DNA from: Struthio camelus
Taxonomy: Eukaryota > Chordata > Aves > Struthioniformes > Struthionidae
Assembly: GCF_040807025.1 (NCBI RefSeq)
Contig: NC_090942.1
Coordinates: forward strand, 43,230,911-43,294,910
Direction of reading: 5' to 3'
Length of the DNA stretch: 64,000 bases
Below the pieces are notes generated by a model that did no database searches, was not told where the DNA came from, and was given only the letters and a program-made list of their open reading frames with translations. Shown in pieces: positions 1 through 12,650 of the stretch. How positions within the stretch are numbered: position 1 is the first letter of the stretch; each line of letters starts with the position of its first letter. A program made the translations under genes and the position numbers.

Positions 1-3000
1 CCATTTCAGCATGGCAAACCTCTTTTCATACACCTAGCTGCAACCAACTGTTTTAAGGTTCCTTTCCTCTCTTACCATGAAATTTCAAATTATTTCAAGT
101 GAGATTTCAAAATCTTGGGTTCTGTGGAAACATTTGCTTTATTACAAGTAAACTAAAGATACTTATTTTTTATGATTTTCTTAAAATTTGAATATTGAAT
201 GCATTTCTTTTAAAGTAATTTGCATATTATAATGTTACTAATGTAAGACTATGAAAGAGACACATACCCTAACAGGCAAGTTAATGTATTTAGTGAAATG
301 TTGGTTAAGTGCCATCTGGTAAAGACAGATATGCAAATAAGGGTTTTACATCTCTTCGGTCAAGAGTTGAAATTTTTTCTGAATGTCACCATAATTCCAA
401 GGTATTTCAAAGGGTTTTCAGTTCATACAGCAAAATAACACTATTAGATGACTGGCTAATCTTACAAAAATCACTTCTGTTAGCAGTAACACTTCAGAAA
501 AGCAGGTGGTAGAAAGCATTCACTAGGCCAATTCACATTAATTTAGGCATACAAGCAATAGAAGCAGATTTTAGTCTTTAATAAATTAAAATGCATCTAT
601 CCTAAAAAAAAAGATTGCATTTAAAACTATTGCTAGTATTTGTAATCCTAGGAGGAAATAATACTAGTTCATGCAAGTTGCTCTCTTTTCTGCTGTGTAT
701 ACTTGATTAAGGAATTGACATTTTGGAGTACTTTTCAAAAATTACGTACGATTTTTTAATCTTTAATGAATTATTTCTATTTCTGTTTCATTGCTAAGAA
801 CATTTAAATACAAATCATACCAAATTTAAAGAGGAAATATGGTCCAATGGTTCCATATTAAGGTACAAGTCTAGCATTGTCAAGGTCAGTGCTTAGTATC
901 TGCTCTGCTCTGGTATGAATGTGTAATACGTAGCATAGTTAAATCAGTTACTACTTGCCATCGTAGCCACAATATCCAAGTATATCTGTACTCTTACATA
1001 TGTAAGAGGTCCATACGTATGGATGAGACGAAATGTATTTGTTTCCCCTCAAATGTGACTGAGAAGTACTTGAAAATGGAACTGCTTCAAGGTTGTTTTT
1101 AAAGAGACCCAAAATACGGATTCCAATGGCATAAATTGTTCTGTCACATTTACAAATACAAATATTTTAAAATCAAAGTTTTCAGTGTCTAGCTGTGTCA
1201 TTTCAGATTTTGCTGCAAGCTGCCTGACAATGCTTGAGAAGAATTCAAGTAAATGAGGGCTGTCTGCCAACAAACAGTTCCCTTTAATATTTTAAATAAA
1301 ACAGGCCTTCTCAGGAAGAAAAATGCCCCCTTCATCAATGTGATCAGTGATTTTAGTCCCGGATTCTTGGAACATCTACTGAATTGTTGAGTTGAGACTC
1401 AACAATTTCCTCTAGGATAAAGCAAGCAGTATCTCTTGGTTTGGACAATGATTAGTGTGTCCAAAACATTCTGAGATTATATATTTCCAATATTAGTACA
1501 CTCTGTGCGTTCAATTCATCTTTTCAGCCTCAGCTGTCATGGGTGCATGTTCAAGAGGTGCAAGTTCTTACTTCATGATTTATAGCAGAAATTTCCTAAA
1601 CATGAGGAAAAGAGACGTTACTTCCAGTGCTTCCTCATACACAAAGAGAAGAAGGAATCTATAATCTCTTTTAGACCCACAGTGCTTAAGTCATTTCTTT
1701 ATGAAAATGAAGTGCTACATGATCTTCCTGGTGATGAAAATATGTCCACTGCACTTTCTTATATCCAAGAAACTCAAAGCCTGCCTTTGGTTTCTAAGAG
1801 AAATATTTTAATATATTTATCAATTATGTCCTACATATTAAGTAATTACATAATAATATTTAACTTCTACAAATATTGCAAGTTGTTTGATGGCTGCAGA
1901 AATAACATGCAGTACCAACACTGTGCTTTCATTTGATCTGTTATCTGAGGTGAAATTGTATAATAGAAGTAGCAAGTCATGTCAGAAGTTAGTTTATTAA
2001 CTGCACACTCCAGCTCCTTTATCCTGTGGAAGAAATAAGAAATTCCCTGAGTTCCAGCCTTGTTTGTCCAGCTGAATCCAGTAAGTCAAGAACAAACAGA
2101 TTTTCTCCCTAATATCAATAGCAATATTCAGTGGGGAAGTTGTTGAGATAAGGACAAAGTTAAATATAATTTTCACAGATTCCTAGGCATCTTGGATTTC
2201 TGTAATAGCTGTAATTCACCAGCCCTTGTGAGTGGGTCGTACATTAAAGAAAAATTAAGAAACAGAAACTTTTATAAGTTTCTAGCCACTCTAAACTGAA
2301 AGCAGGAGCTAAGTGAGAAAGGTGGATGCAAACATGGGAATTTTCTCAAAATATACAGTTCCTTGCCCATACCTAGCTCATTGTGCTAGATTTCACTTGA
2401 GACTCATGCGGGAGCAGGCAAGGTTTGTATTGTCCTGTCAAATGTGGATATCCAAATCTCAAAGCTTCATTTTGATCTGGTTTACAAGAAAGTGTGATTA
2501 ATGATGGCAAAGGATTGTCATTCTCTTTTTGTGAAAATGCTCATTATGGACGCTTGAGGGCAGATTGCACTTATTTAAGTGCAGAGAAAATCACTAGATG
2601 GAGATAGTCATCTCTGCAGAAAAGCATCATAACATGGACTATCCTGGGTATGTCAACCTTCCTGCTTCACAAAGGACTCAATTTTAAGTTTCCAAACACA
2701 AAATTTCGCCTGTACTAATAAACAAGTGACAGACTCCTGGACTGTTAAATTAATGACGCAGTTTTAGTATGCTGATAATACTAATCTTTGTACTACTTAT
2801 ATGTACTTGTAGCACGACCAAAGATTTTAGATTCTCATAAATCATATGGACAGTGTTAGAAAAAGAAAACAGAGAAAGCCAAAATGATTATTTTTGCAGT
2901 CTCAAGGTAATGTTCATCTCAAGAAAGATAACAACTGGCAGTAAAAAATGAACTCAAATCACTACTGGTTTAGAAAAGAGGCAAGATGATCTTAAACAAA

Positions 3001-4654
3001 GCCGTTGACAAGCCTTTTTTCTGCCTTCACTTTAGAAGCTGGGGAAGGGGCCATTTACCATAATGATCTAAATTATCATAATAAGAGCTTAGGACTGCTA
3101 CATTCCCCCCACTCCCCCCCCCCCCCACACACACACAGACACCATCCTGCTGGTGACACCTGCATGGTACCTTGCAGGCTTCTGGAGAGCACATGGTGGA
3201 GAGGAGAGTCCTTGCAACCCAGGAGGAGGCAGCTGATAGGAACAACCTGCATCCTTGGATAGCACAGAAGGTAACATCACCCACAGGAAGAAAACCCCCT
3301 CCAAAACACCAGCAGGTGCCCCTCCATTTTGTTTTCTCCTATAGTTGCCCCTACCTTGCTGACATCAGTCAACGAATCAAGAGGAAGGTAGGGAGAGTTA
3401 GTAATTCACAGACATCCATACACACATGCACAGAGAAATATTTGATTATATGCCTCTATTTATAGCTCAGAGATAGTTGTGATGCTGTTAGAGGGCTACA
3501 GCTCCTTCTTGCACGTCATAGATCTTCATAAATTCTCTGAGGCAAATCAAATGTACTATTTGGAAGGGAAAAAAATGTCATCAAGCAACCAAGAAAGGCA
3601 ACACTAGAATGATCATTTCCACAAGTGTTTAGCATGATCAGGCCTGCTCTAAAAATCCGATGAGGGAGTCAGACCGATGAATGCCATTTATAGTCTGCCA
3701 CAGATTTTTCTCTCTAAACCTAACCAAATCTGAGTTTAAAACCTTAGTTCTCCAACTATGTGGCTGTTCTGATGCTCTTGCACGTTTATACAATTTGTTT
3801 TAGGTTTAAGAAATAAACAAAATTTTATCTAACTTGTAGGATGGTCAATAAGACAGCACAAATCCCAACACAGTCCATCCCTGCTGTCTTAGGAAGTGAT
3901 CAGATTTGGAATTTTACACTAGGAATGCTCACGCTCATAGCTTCTCTCTTTCTGGGAGCACAGAAAGCTCTTGGTTTCAGACTACCAGGCAATTACAAAT
4001 GGTTCATAAAGAAGAAAATCAACATATATTCATGGGATTTCTAAACCATACTTTTGCCATACAACAAAGTAGAAGGCCATAAGGTCTGTTCCACAGTAAG
4101 CTGCTGTCCAGAAATATGTTTTCTGTTAGTGAGGTCAAATTCCAAAATATGCAGTTTCCCTAATTCTGTTTATTCCTGGAGTACTTCTGAAATGCAGGAA
4201 AGGTCCTATAAATAATTCTAACTGACGCAGCATGACTAAGTTATACTGCACAAAAATCAACTAACAGCAGATTTGTATTTTGTCAAAGCTACTATTTTTA
4301 TGATTGACACAGATTTTAGGAAAGCTGTGCTGCAGTACCTCTTAAGATAAGACCAACAGTCCCAGAATTGCTTGTCAATTAACCAGAATGGAACAGACTT
4401 TACCTCTGAATAACTCCCTGGTGACATGCATGACAGATGCCTGTTTCACTTTATCCTCTGACAGTGACTTTGACAGTGATGTCAAAGAGAATTTCCCATT
4501 ATGAAACTATTTCACTTCCTGTTGCTTTCACATTGTCAAGTGTTTCTGCCGATAGAGGACAACCACACTGAAGAACTGCTTGCCAGTATTATCTCCAACT
4601 AAGAGATTTTTTTCTTTCAAAACCTTAAACAAATACTGAAAGCATTGAAGAATT
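1..4654. other. Non-coding upstream flank of GLIPR1-like copy 1
   Basis: No exon or recognisable protein is visible on either strand. Open frames here are under about 100 codons, show no family motif and look like chance. The sequence is AT-rich with one C-run/CA microsatellite near 3105-3142. An ETS/PU.1-like core (acttcctg) lies near 4515, about 140 bases before the start codon. That would fit a myeloid-expressed GLIPR1 gene, but a single core is weak evidence. No TATA box or CpG island is obvious. Confidence 0.6.
3105..3142. repeat. Poly-C tract joined to short (CA)n
   Basis: A C6 run, a break, then a run of about 13 C followed by several CA dinucleotides. This is a simple low-complexity repeat and is likely length-polymorphic. 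Confidence 0.9.
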
Positions 4655-4834
4655 ATGAAAATCACATTTTTCTGTGCTGTGTTGTTCTTCCTGGATCTCT
4701 TCGTTTGCTGTAATGCTTATGCAGAAAATCCCTTGCCTGACATAGCAGATGCTAAGTTTATTAAAGACTGTGTGAGAGCTCACAACAACTTTCGATCCAA
4801 AGTGAATCCACCAGCCAGCAATATGTTTCGCATG
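4655..4834 (+). CDS. GLIPR1: GLIPR1-like copy 1, exon 1 (signal peptide, CAP start)
   Basis: 60 codons ending in phase 0 before GTAAGG. Encodes the signal peptide, the LPDI motif and CVRAHNNFRS, the first CAP helix carrying the cavity histidine. The ATG at 4655 is the only start that gives a signal peptide. Confidence 0.92.
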
Positions 4835-7800
4835 GTAAGGAGGTGTTTATCATCTGTTTGAACATTAATACAGATTGAGCTGCTGATCTAGCCCATCTTC
4901 TCAGTTTGCTTTATACTTTTCATTCCCTTTCTGTCAATGATTTCTGTACTATATATGATAGTTCTCTGAAGGAAATAGAATAAAAAAGAAATTCATTTTC
5001 ACAGGATTGTGTTACTAATTTGAAGGGAATTCTTTGTTCAGGGATGGGTTGCTATGCTAACCTCTAGCCAGCCTTGCTGTATTGCAAAAATATTCATATT
5101 CTTCATCTCTCAGCATTTCATTTACCACTTTGTAAAAGTGTTAGTAACCTTCCTTGCATTAGTTCAGGTTCCACGATACAGGGACACTATTTGATATTAA
5201 AAAGCCCAGAATAGGCAATCTGCATGACAGGGTTGAAAATCTAGCATCTCCCCTTGTTTCTTTCAATCCAAAAAGAGTTGTAGAGAGGGGATTGCCAGGA
5301 TGTGCATACAGACAGCTGATCTTCACTTGATGTAACAGGGTTTGGAGAGTAGAGGTGCTAATATTGGGCTGGAAAGTAGAGCTTCCTATAAATATAATGG
5401 ATATTGGAACAGGCAATTATTCAGTGGAACATGAAGGAAAAGGTAGATCAGACGGAGGATGTAAACCCTGTCAGTGTATGCCATTACCTTGAGCCCTGCA
5501 GCAGTGCTGTTTAGCTGGAAAGGAAGTTAAATGCATAAGCGCAGCTACAATATGGGTCACTTCTGTGAAAGGAAGTTCATAGAAAAGATCTCAAACTCAG
5601 ATTACATGTGTTTTTAATTTCTTGCCATTTTGTTTAAAACAATATTTAATTAAGAATGATAGACCACAAGAACAAACTTAGCTTGTCAGAGCAAAGATCC
5701 ACCAAGTCCAGAATATGAGCAAGACAAACATGTAAGAACCTCTTGAATCAAAGGTATTGCATTCTATTTAAAAGCTCTTGATGAATTTTTTCTTGTATGA
5801 TTTTTTTTTTCTTCCTTGAGCCCATGCAAATTTTTATCATTCCTGCATCCTGTAGCAAAGATCTGCACAACCTAACAGCCAGTTATGTGAAGCGATATCT
5901 CCTTGTGTTTGTTTTGGATCTGCTAATTCCTAGCTTCATTTGATACTCTCTGGCCTTTGAATTGGACGAACTGTGTAATCATTCCTTGGTTACATGCTTC
6001 AATCCACACAAATGTCCAGCTGCCTCTGTTCAAAGCTGTAGAGCACTCTTTGTTGCTTTATGAAAGCCATCCATGAGGATGATCATCCTCATCTGTGGTG
6101 TCTGTGCCTTTTCCAGTTCTACTGTGCCCTTTTTAAGATGAAGTACTGCACACAGTATTTAGCAGGTATAATGGACTTCCACAGTGGTGTAATTATACAT
6201 TTGGTTTTATTCTCCATTCCTTTTCAAGGAATTTTTAACACTTAATTTGCTTTTTAAGATGCTACTAAACATTGATTTCCAAGTGATAACAGTCAATTCC
6301 AAACCTGTCATTGTGAACAAAAAGTCAAGGTTGTTTTTTCTCACATCCCTCAATTTACATTTGTCTGCACTGAATTTCATCTGCCATTTTTATTGCTTGA
6401 TCATTCAGTAGCACAAACACTTTCAGCAAGTCTTGCAGACCAATTTCTCAAATTATCATTTGTATCACTCAGGATGTGAGTGGTTCTTCCTCAGCTCAGT
6501 AGAAATGAGTGAGCTTTCATTTGGTTTGGACTTGCAGAAGGCCCTTAAGAGTAGCTGTTTTACCTGCTGAGGAGGTAGAAGAGCAAAGTGGCAGAAGGGA
6601 CTAGGGAAGAGAGCAACTGTGACTTTGCTCCTTTCCGTCCTGGCCAGTAGAACAGGACTTCTACCCAGTCTAGTGATAGCTGCAAAGTGCAAATCTCTGG
6701 ACAGCCAACAACTCCTAGGCCAAAAGTTCCCCAAGCCCCTCTATAGCTAGTGGTTTCACCCACTGACTTGCTCTCAGGCCTAGCAGCTTAAACGCTGCAA
6801 TCCAGCTCTAAATATTTAACAAGTCAAGCAACACAGGCCAGTGGACAGATACTACTGATCCTGCAATACCCTAAGGGAGAAAGAAATTTTTTTCTTTGCT
6901 ACAGGTGTAGAAATGACAAGACAGAAAAAGAAACTTCTCGCAAGGATGGGAAGCAGAAAGGGAAAAAAATTCTTACAAGAAAAGTTTCCATTTAAAGATG
7001 TTTGAATTCAACTAAGTTACTGCAGTGCAAGTTATATTATGCTTTCTTCCCATTCCACAGTCCTGGGACCCTGCTTTAGCTAAGACTGCCAAAGCATGGG
7101 CAAAGAAGTGCAAGTTTAAGCACAATATCTACCTTAAAAAGCCAGGGAAGGTGCACCCCACCTTTACGCCCATTGGAGAAAACATCTGGACTGGCACAGC
7201 CACCATCTTTTCTGTGGATACAGCTCTCAGTGACTGGTTTGAAGAAGTTGGAAGCTACAATTTCTATACCAATAGCTGTACTGACAAGTGTGGTCACTAT
7301 ACCCAGGTGAGTCTTACTTGTCCAGTGGTTTATAACCTAGCAGTTTCACAGAAGAGCAAAGTATAGGCTTGGAACAGACTGCTTTGGAACAGAAATCATA
7401 GCAGGAATTTCTTTTCACCACTTTAGTGCTGAATGAGATTGGAAATAGAATATTCTGAGCAGCAGGGCTGTCTGGGCTCTGTTCTCATGATGGAAAGGAA
7501 TTATTGCCTTGACAATTTCATAGTGGTGTCATCTTTGAACTTTACAATTTAACAAAAATCTTGACACCATTATTGGCACCTTACTCCTTACCACAAGACA
7601 TATCGGTGCCACAGCACCCACCCAGACACCTGAAGACATTCGCATTTCTGCTGTAGCGGTATTTTAGGCCAGATGCTCTTGACACATCTCCCCAAAAGTT
7701 CTCATCCCCTGGTGTATAGCACAGAGGAGCCACTGGAAAATGCTACAGCAACCTCTTTGGCATATGTGAGCAGGGAAGGAAAGGTACCTACCAGGGCCTT

Positions 7801-8222
7801 GCCCCAGGGGGAAGCTGGGATGTGGCCAGGGGTGCATACCAAACTGAGACGTGCTCTTGGGTTCTACCATATACACAAAAGCTTCTGTGACTCTGTGCTT
7901 ATATAGATGTTAAAACTAGGTACCTTTCAGAGGAAAAGTGCCTTCTAAAGAAAACAGGAGGCATGCTTGAAGCTCACCGCTAGGGACTGTTAACTTATGT
8001 TTTCTCTTTTTAATTAAAAAGAACATTTATTTGAAAGATTTTTAAACTGTCAGATAGATCCCCAGGAGACAAATGCCTCCTGATAGTATCAACTCCTGGG
8101 TGGCATGCAGCACAGCTGGACAGTGCTTACGCTGGAGGAAGGAGGCTCATTACCAAGCATGCTCAACATTACATGGTTCTGGCTATTAAAAATGTATGTG
8201 TGTGTGTGTATATATATAAAAT

Positions 8223-8262
<40 letters not shown>

Positions 8263-11192
8263 CCAGATACTAAAAGCTGAGAAAGAAAAATAATATATAT
8301 TTTCTTTTAATGAGCCTGTCAAAACAGCATCTATTTTCATGCTTCCAGGGGAACTAGACAGTAAATGCAAAAAAAAAAAAAAATCAATCAATCAATCATT
8401 TGTCTCAGCTTCCCTTCAGGCTGTTGAGGTTCTTTTTGTGTTAGCTGTTTTAAACTCCCACAAGAGCCCTTCACTTCAGTCACTGGTTCCTCCCTTAATC
8501 CTGTGAACTCTAGTAGCTTTTTTGGTCTTTCAACTGGCACATTACATATCTTGCTTTGCCTTTCAGGTTGTTTGGGCCACAAGTTACAAAGTTGGCTGTG
8601 CAGTCCACTTCTGCAATACAGTTGAATATTTTCCAGGACTCTTCAGAGCAGCACATTTTGTTTGTAACTATGGACCAGCGTAAGTCAATTAAGACCTCTG
8701 GGTTTTTTAAATTATTTTTTAAATATCCTCTAACTGATCCGCTATCAGATGTTACTAATAGTGGGAGCAGTCTTAAATTCCAGAAAAAGCAACACTCAGA
8801 CATCACTGGTTTGAGAGGAAGTTCCCCCAGCCATTTAAAACAGAGGCTGCTGGCCATGGCTTGAGCTGCAGAAAATCCCTTTCTGAAAAAAGCCCTCGCT
8901 CAGAGCACTCACCATAAGCAAGAGTGGTGGAATCATGTCTGTTTTGACTTCAGCCTCTGCAGGAAAAGAAGGAAAAGTGCAAACTTTGCATTTAACAAAT
9001 GCTCTTCCTCTCTACAGCCTCCCCTAGACTTCAAAGCAAAACATTTTAAATGAAGAAATAAAATGAAGACAGTCCTCTAGTTTATCTCATGCCTTACAAT
9101 CATACATTTTACAGATTTTCTTTTTTTTAAATACAGGTGGGTAATTTGGGACTAGAGGCAGATTCCTGTACCATTATGCAGAATCGTACAGTGTTCACAG
9201 AAAGTCTGATTAATTTCAATGGCAAGAGTCACCAGGTAGCTGCTGTCCATGTGAGTGGGAGCTCCACTCCGACCCAAAAGCAATTTCAAACTATTGTTAA
9301 CGATCAGTTTGTTGATAAAGGTATTTTTCCTCCGTAATAGCTTCCCATGACGAGTTATTCTAAGAGTTTGATGAAACAGTGTATTCAAATTACTCTTTAA
9401 AAGACTGCGCTAACAAAATATGGTTCTTCTGCTTTTCAGGGGGAATTACCCAAGAAAACCTTACGAAGCAGGACAGCCATGCAGTGGATGCGGTAAAGAC
9501 AAGTGTGCAGACAATCTCTGTGGTAAGACCAAAGCAATCAACTAAGAAAACTTTATATAAAAAGTGCCATAATTATCAATGGAAATACAGTAATGAGTTA
9601 ATTTGCACTAAGTACATAACGGGTCTGTAGCCCACCAAAAAAGCAATAGTATCAAACCTCGGTGAGAATACTATAAGAAAATATCAATCGGAATACCTTG
9701 CTATTTAAGACCCTCAGTTACAGAAGCTAGAGTTTTCGATGAAGAGATATATCTGTTCAACCACTTTCCACCTCTTTACCTGATCGAAAACTCAAATCTA
9801 AAACATTATGCCCGACATGTATTCCTCTCTGGTTCTCTTCTCCTGCAAGAAACAGTATATTTAACTTTTGCTTTCTAGCTTTGTTTAATATGTCCTAGCA
9901 CATTCCTAGGAAACTATAGAGTTCTGAGTGAGCAATAGACTATACTGAAAAACACACCTATTTCGAACCCCTGTGATTTTCTGAAATACAGCAATAAGAG
10001 CCTGCTTTTGCACAACAATTTGCAGCCATGCACCTTTGTCATTACGCCCAGTTCCAAACTAGAGTCAGAAGTAGTATTTTAAATAAATGGAGATTAAATG
10101 ACATGCAACAATATCTTAAATTAAATATGAATATCATACAGATTATTAGAGATGGTGTCTACCAGCCGCGCTCCAGATAGATTCAGCTGTAGCAATAAGT
10201 GAACATTTGGTATTCTTGTTTCCTTCTGTGATATCCTGGCTGAATCACCTTGAAGGCACAGACTTATGCATCATAGGATAACCGGAAACATCTCAGAGTA
10301 GGGAGGAGGGGGAGAGCTTTTAAAAGTTACGTGCTAGAGCCTGAAAGCAGTTCTACCATATGCTCCCACAGGGGCAAGTCAGTAATTCCAGCAGGGTGCA
10401 CTCAGGAAGTCCTGCAAATGCACTATAGCTCTTAACAAAGATATAGTTCTGTGATAAATTTTGTACTTAGTGAGATTTGTCTGTCTGTAGCTGCTTTATT
10501 TAAATAAGTGTTATGTATCAATCTTAAAAAAAAAAATCCTAGGTTTCATTTTTATTTGCTATTCCCTCCTCCCCTTGATACAAATTCTTCCTAATGCAGA
10601 TGCTTCTTTTCTGCTTCTCTTCCAATTCAATAACATGATATTAGACCTACCTAAGCTGGGAACCTGCTCTTGTTGAACTACTTCCTCCCTGTGGGGTGTT
10701 TTCAATACTGACTGGTATCAAAGGTGCAATCAGCCAGGCAGCAGCAACGGCTAGCCTATTTTCATTAATAAACACTACTGAATGATACTTACCTTTACTT
10801 CCTTTTCTGATCTCTCAACAGAAAACACAGAACGTGAGAAATGGATAAGTAAGTATCAAGTTGTTCTTAATCACTTTCCTATAAGTACGGGTAGGTTTGA
10901 TGGGTTTTAATAGCTATTTCTTTGCTGTTTTTTAGGCTATACCAGCTGGTACCCAGACTGGGATACACAGCCCCAGCCACCACAGCCACGTCCCACCAGG
11001 CCTCCTGCCTCTCACCCTCCAGCCCACCCACCCACCGAGTCTCCACACATCCCGCCTGCAGGGCATCCACATCTCTCTTGTGACAACTACTGCCTTAGTG
11101 TTTCAATTTTAAGGCTGTTATTTCTGGTACTGAGTGCTAGTGGTGTTCTTCTAGTACAACAGTGGTATCCCCATACGTTTATATATGAGTAA
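4655..11192 (+). CDS. GLIPR1: GLIPR1-like gene, copy 1 (complete, six coding exons)
   Basis: Spliced CDS: 4655-4834, 7061-7306, 8567-8679, 9440-9522, 10822-10848 and 10936-11192, giving 301 aa and a TAA stop. Every junction is GT-AG and all phases agree. The protein starts with a hydrophobic signal peptide (residues about 3-21). A CAP domain follows, with cavity residues His43 (HNNFR), Glu100 (GENIW), Glu122 and His139 (GHYTQVVW). Next come the CNYGPAGNYP signature (from about 174), a cysteine-rich hinge, a proline-rich stalk (227-264) and a membrane segment (about 272-290) ending in a short tail. The tail (LVQQWYP) resembles the human GLIPR1 end (LVQHKYP), and human GLIPR1 is 266 aa. Family knowledge: GLIPR1/RTVP-1 proteins are secretory or membrane-anchored CAP proteins with no settled enzymatic activity. 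Copy 2 lies 1.46 kb downstream in the same orientation. Which copy is the strict GLIPR1 orthologue and which a GLIPR1L needs a tree. Confidence 0.93.
4835..7060 (+). other. Intron 1 of GLIPR1-like copy 1
   Basis: A 2.2 kb GT-AG intron. About a third of it is an antisense CR1/L3-type LINE fragment (about 5690-6475). The remainder holds nothing I recognise. Confidence 0.8.
5690..6475 (-). mobile_element. Old CR1/L3-type LINE fragment, antisense
   Basis: The + strand reads like the reverse complement of the widespread amniote CR1/L3 3' portion. Blocks appear in the expected order: the tctccttgtgtttgttttgg block (about 5900), the cttttccagttctactgtgc block (about 6110), agtactgcacacagtattta (about 6140) and gaatttcatctgccattttt (about 6375). 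It is degraded and non-coding, and lies in intron 1 of GLIPR1-like copy 1. Family recognised from memory; the exact subfamily and ends are not resolved. Confidence 0.82.
7061..7306 (+). CDS. GLIPR1: GLIPR1-like copy 1, exon 2 (CAP core)
   Basis: 82 codons, phase 0 to 0, preceded by cattccacag and followed by GTGAGT. Begins SWDPALAKTAKAWAKKC, contains GENIWTG and ends CGHYTQ, which are hallmark CAP motifs. Confidence 0.93.
8194..8260. repeat. Self-complementary (TG)n-(TA)n-(CA)n microsatellite
   Basis: A TG run passes into TATATATA and then into a long CA run, within intron 2 of GLIPR1-like copy 1. The two halves are complementary, so the tract can fold on itself. Confidence 0.9.
8567..8679 (+). 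CDS. GLIPR1: GLIPR1-like copy 1, exon 3
   Basis: 113 nt, phase 0 to 2, flanked by tttcag and GTAAGT. Encodes VVWATSYKVGCAVHFC and ends in FVCNYGPA, the second CAP signature. It is one codon longer than exon 3 of copy 2. Confidence 0.93.
9440..9522 (+). CDS. GLIPR1: GLIPR1-like copy 1, exon 4 (cysteine-rich hinge)
   Basis: 83 nt, phase 2 to 1. Completes the GNYP motif and encodes the hinge CSGCGKDKCADNLC. Same length as exon 4 of copy 2. Confidence 0.92.
10822..10848 (+). CDS. GLIPR1: GLIPR1-like copy 1, exon 5 (27-nt micro-exon)
   Basis: Encodes ENTEREKWI(S), preceded by tctctcaacag and followed by GTAAGT. Its phases match exons 4 and 6, and an exon of identical length sits in the same place in copy 2. 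Confidence 0.88.
   Translation, partial: KTQNVRNG
10936..11192 (+). CDS. GLIPR1: GLIPR1-like copy 1, exon 6 (Pro/His-rich stalk and membrane anchor)
   Basis: Runs from the acceptor tttttag to TAA at 11190-11192. Encodes SWYPDWD, a 38-residue stalk (10965-11078) with 15 prolines and 5 histidines, the CDNYC pair, a hydrophobic segment and a WYPHTFIYE tail. Only 3 residues occupy the stalk position in copy 2. Confidence 0.9.
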
Positions 11193-12650
11193 TGACTATT
11201 TAAGCTACTGATAGCTATCCTACAGCCTTATCACTGTAAAAGAATTACACACATTTAAAAACCACTCATGGCCATCTCTCTCTATCCTTGAGATGTTTAT
11301 CCAGCGTAGAGGAGGCTGCTTCTCTATTCAAGGCAAGATTTAAGTGGCTGTACATAAAGCTAGTATAACTTATTAGCATAGCAGTAGCTCTAGCCTGCTT
11401 CTACGTCTATAAAAGCCTCTTAGCTCTGGCTCAGTGGTGGACTCCTAGAGGTACCACACAGACTGTATATTACTATACTTACTAGCAAGCCTCCTGGAAG
11501 CCTGGACAAAACCTGGAAACCAGACGAAGATATGTCTGCAGTGGCATACTGGATCCCAAAGCAGCAGTGACTGGTCTTCATTAACCTTCAGTTATCCCAG
11601 ACCTCATTTTTCACAGATAATGGAGATTTAACTGTATTTACTGCTTTTTAAGAACAGAAAGATTAAAGCTCGTCTTCTGCTAAATTTAGCTTTTGTGTGT
11701 CAGTCTCCATTAAAATCACTCTATTATTGTCAGTCTTACTATTTTGTTCTTCACCCCTCAAGAGTTAAGCTGGTCACAGGTCGTACAGTGAACCCCCAAA
11801 AGCAGCTCCACCAGGGCTGCTGGTCCTGTAGGTCCTGTGGGTCACACACCTCCAGTTACCCCTAGGTATCCCTTCACTGTTGTGAAGCCAGGTGCGGGAG
11901 CTGGGCACCCCCACACAGGAGCACCAAGCCTCATGGTGCCCAGCTCCACTGGGGGTTCGAGTCAGTGGGTATGATTTACGAATTGCTAACGCTCGGGGAG
12001 AGAAACTGATACTAATACATAGCACTGGGGTGTCATCACAGGAGAAACTCACTGGTAACTGCAGCATATTTAAATTGTAGTTCTCAGCCAATCTTATCCC
12101 TCCAATAACTCAACATACAACCAAAATGACTGCTCATACTATGATAAAATCACAGTTTAGGTAAATAGATTTGTCATAGCATTTTGGCTTAGAGTAACAG
12201 CCTTAAATGTAATGTTATTTTCACAAAAAGCAGGAAATCTATCTAAAACTTTATTGCAACGCATAGTGATTGCGATAAGAAAAAGAGATGTAGGGGCAAA
12301 AAAAAAAGAGAGAACAAAGAAAACCCGTGTCAAAATACAGGAGAGAGGAAGCTTGCCCACCATAAAAATCTTTTGAAATTTAAAAAAAAAAAAGGAAAGA
12401 AGAAAGAAATAAAGGGGAGAGAGAAAGCTTTACTAGCTGATGTGAACTTGAAGCTTAATTTCCCCAGTCTCATAGCAACGCTGCTGAAAAATGACTCATT
12501 TCCTGCCACAAATACCATATTCAATTACCATGGCTCATGATAAAGTCCAGCCCACAAGCCTTCCAAGCAAACGCTGTCTGTGGAGCTAAAAGCACCTTAT
12601 ACAGCTAAACTATTCTGCTTTTAAAGCTGGAAGATCAGAGACTGAGAATC
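11193..12650. other. Intergenic: 3' end of copy 1 and upstream of copy 2
   Basis: Contains the likely 3' UTR and polyadenylation site of copy 1 and the proximal upstream region of copy 2. A GC-richer block at about 11770-12010 is unlike its surroundings but matches no family I can name. A-rich runs occur near 12300 and 12380. No exon is visible. Confidence 0.6.
11662..11700 (+). terminator. Candidate polyadenylation signal of GLIPR1-like copy 1
   Basis: ATTAAA at 11662-11667 is followed about 24 bases later by a U/GU-rich stretch (ttttgtgtgt, 11691-11700). This places the 3' end about 480 bases after the stop. A second ATTAAA lies at 11709. Confidence 0.5.

Noticed and set aside
9137-9337. 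Open stretch in intron 3 of GLIPR1-like copy 1 after an acceptor-like pyrimidine tract
   Set aside because: No counterpart in copy 2 or the GLIPR1 family, and including it would disturb the GPA/GNYP junction that is in phase without it.
11770-12010. GC-rich block with a B-box-like ggttcgagtca and possible solo-LTR feel
   Set aside because: No A box or tRNA fold, and no terminal repeats, primer site or family match that I can name; left as unexplained intergenic sequence.
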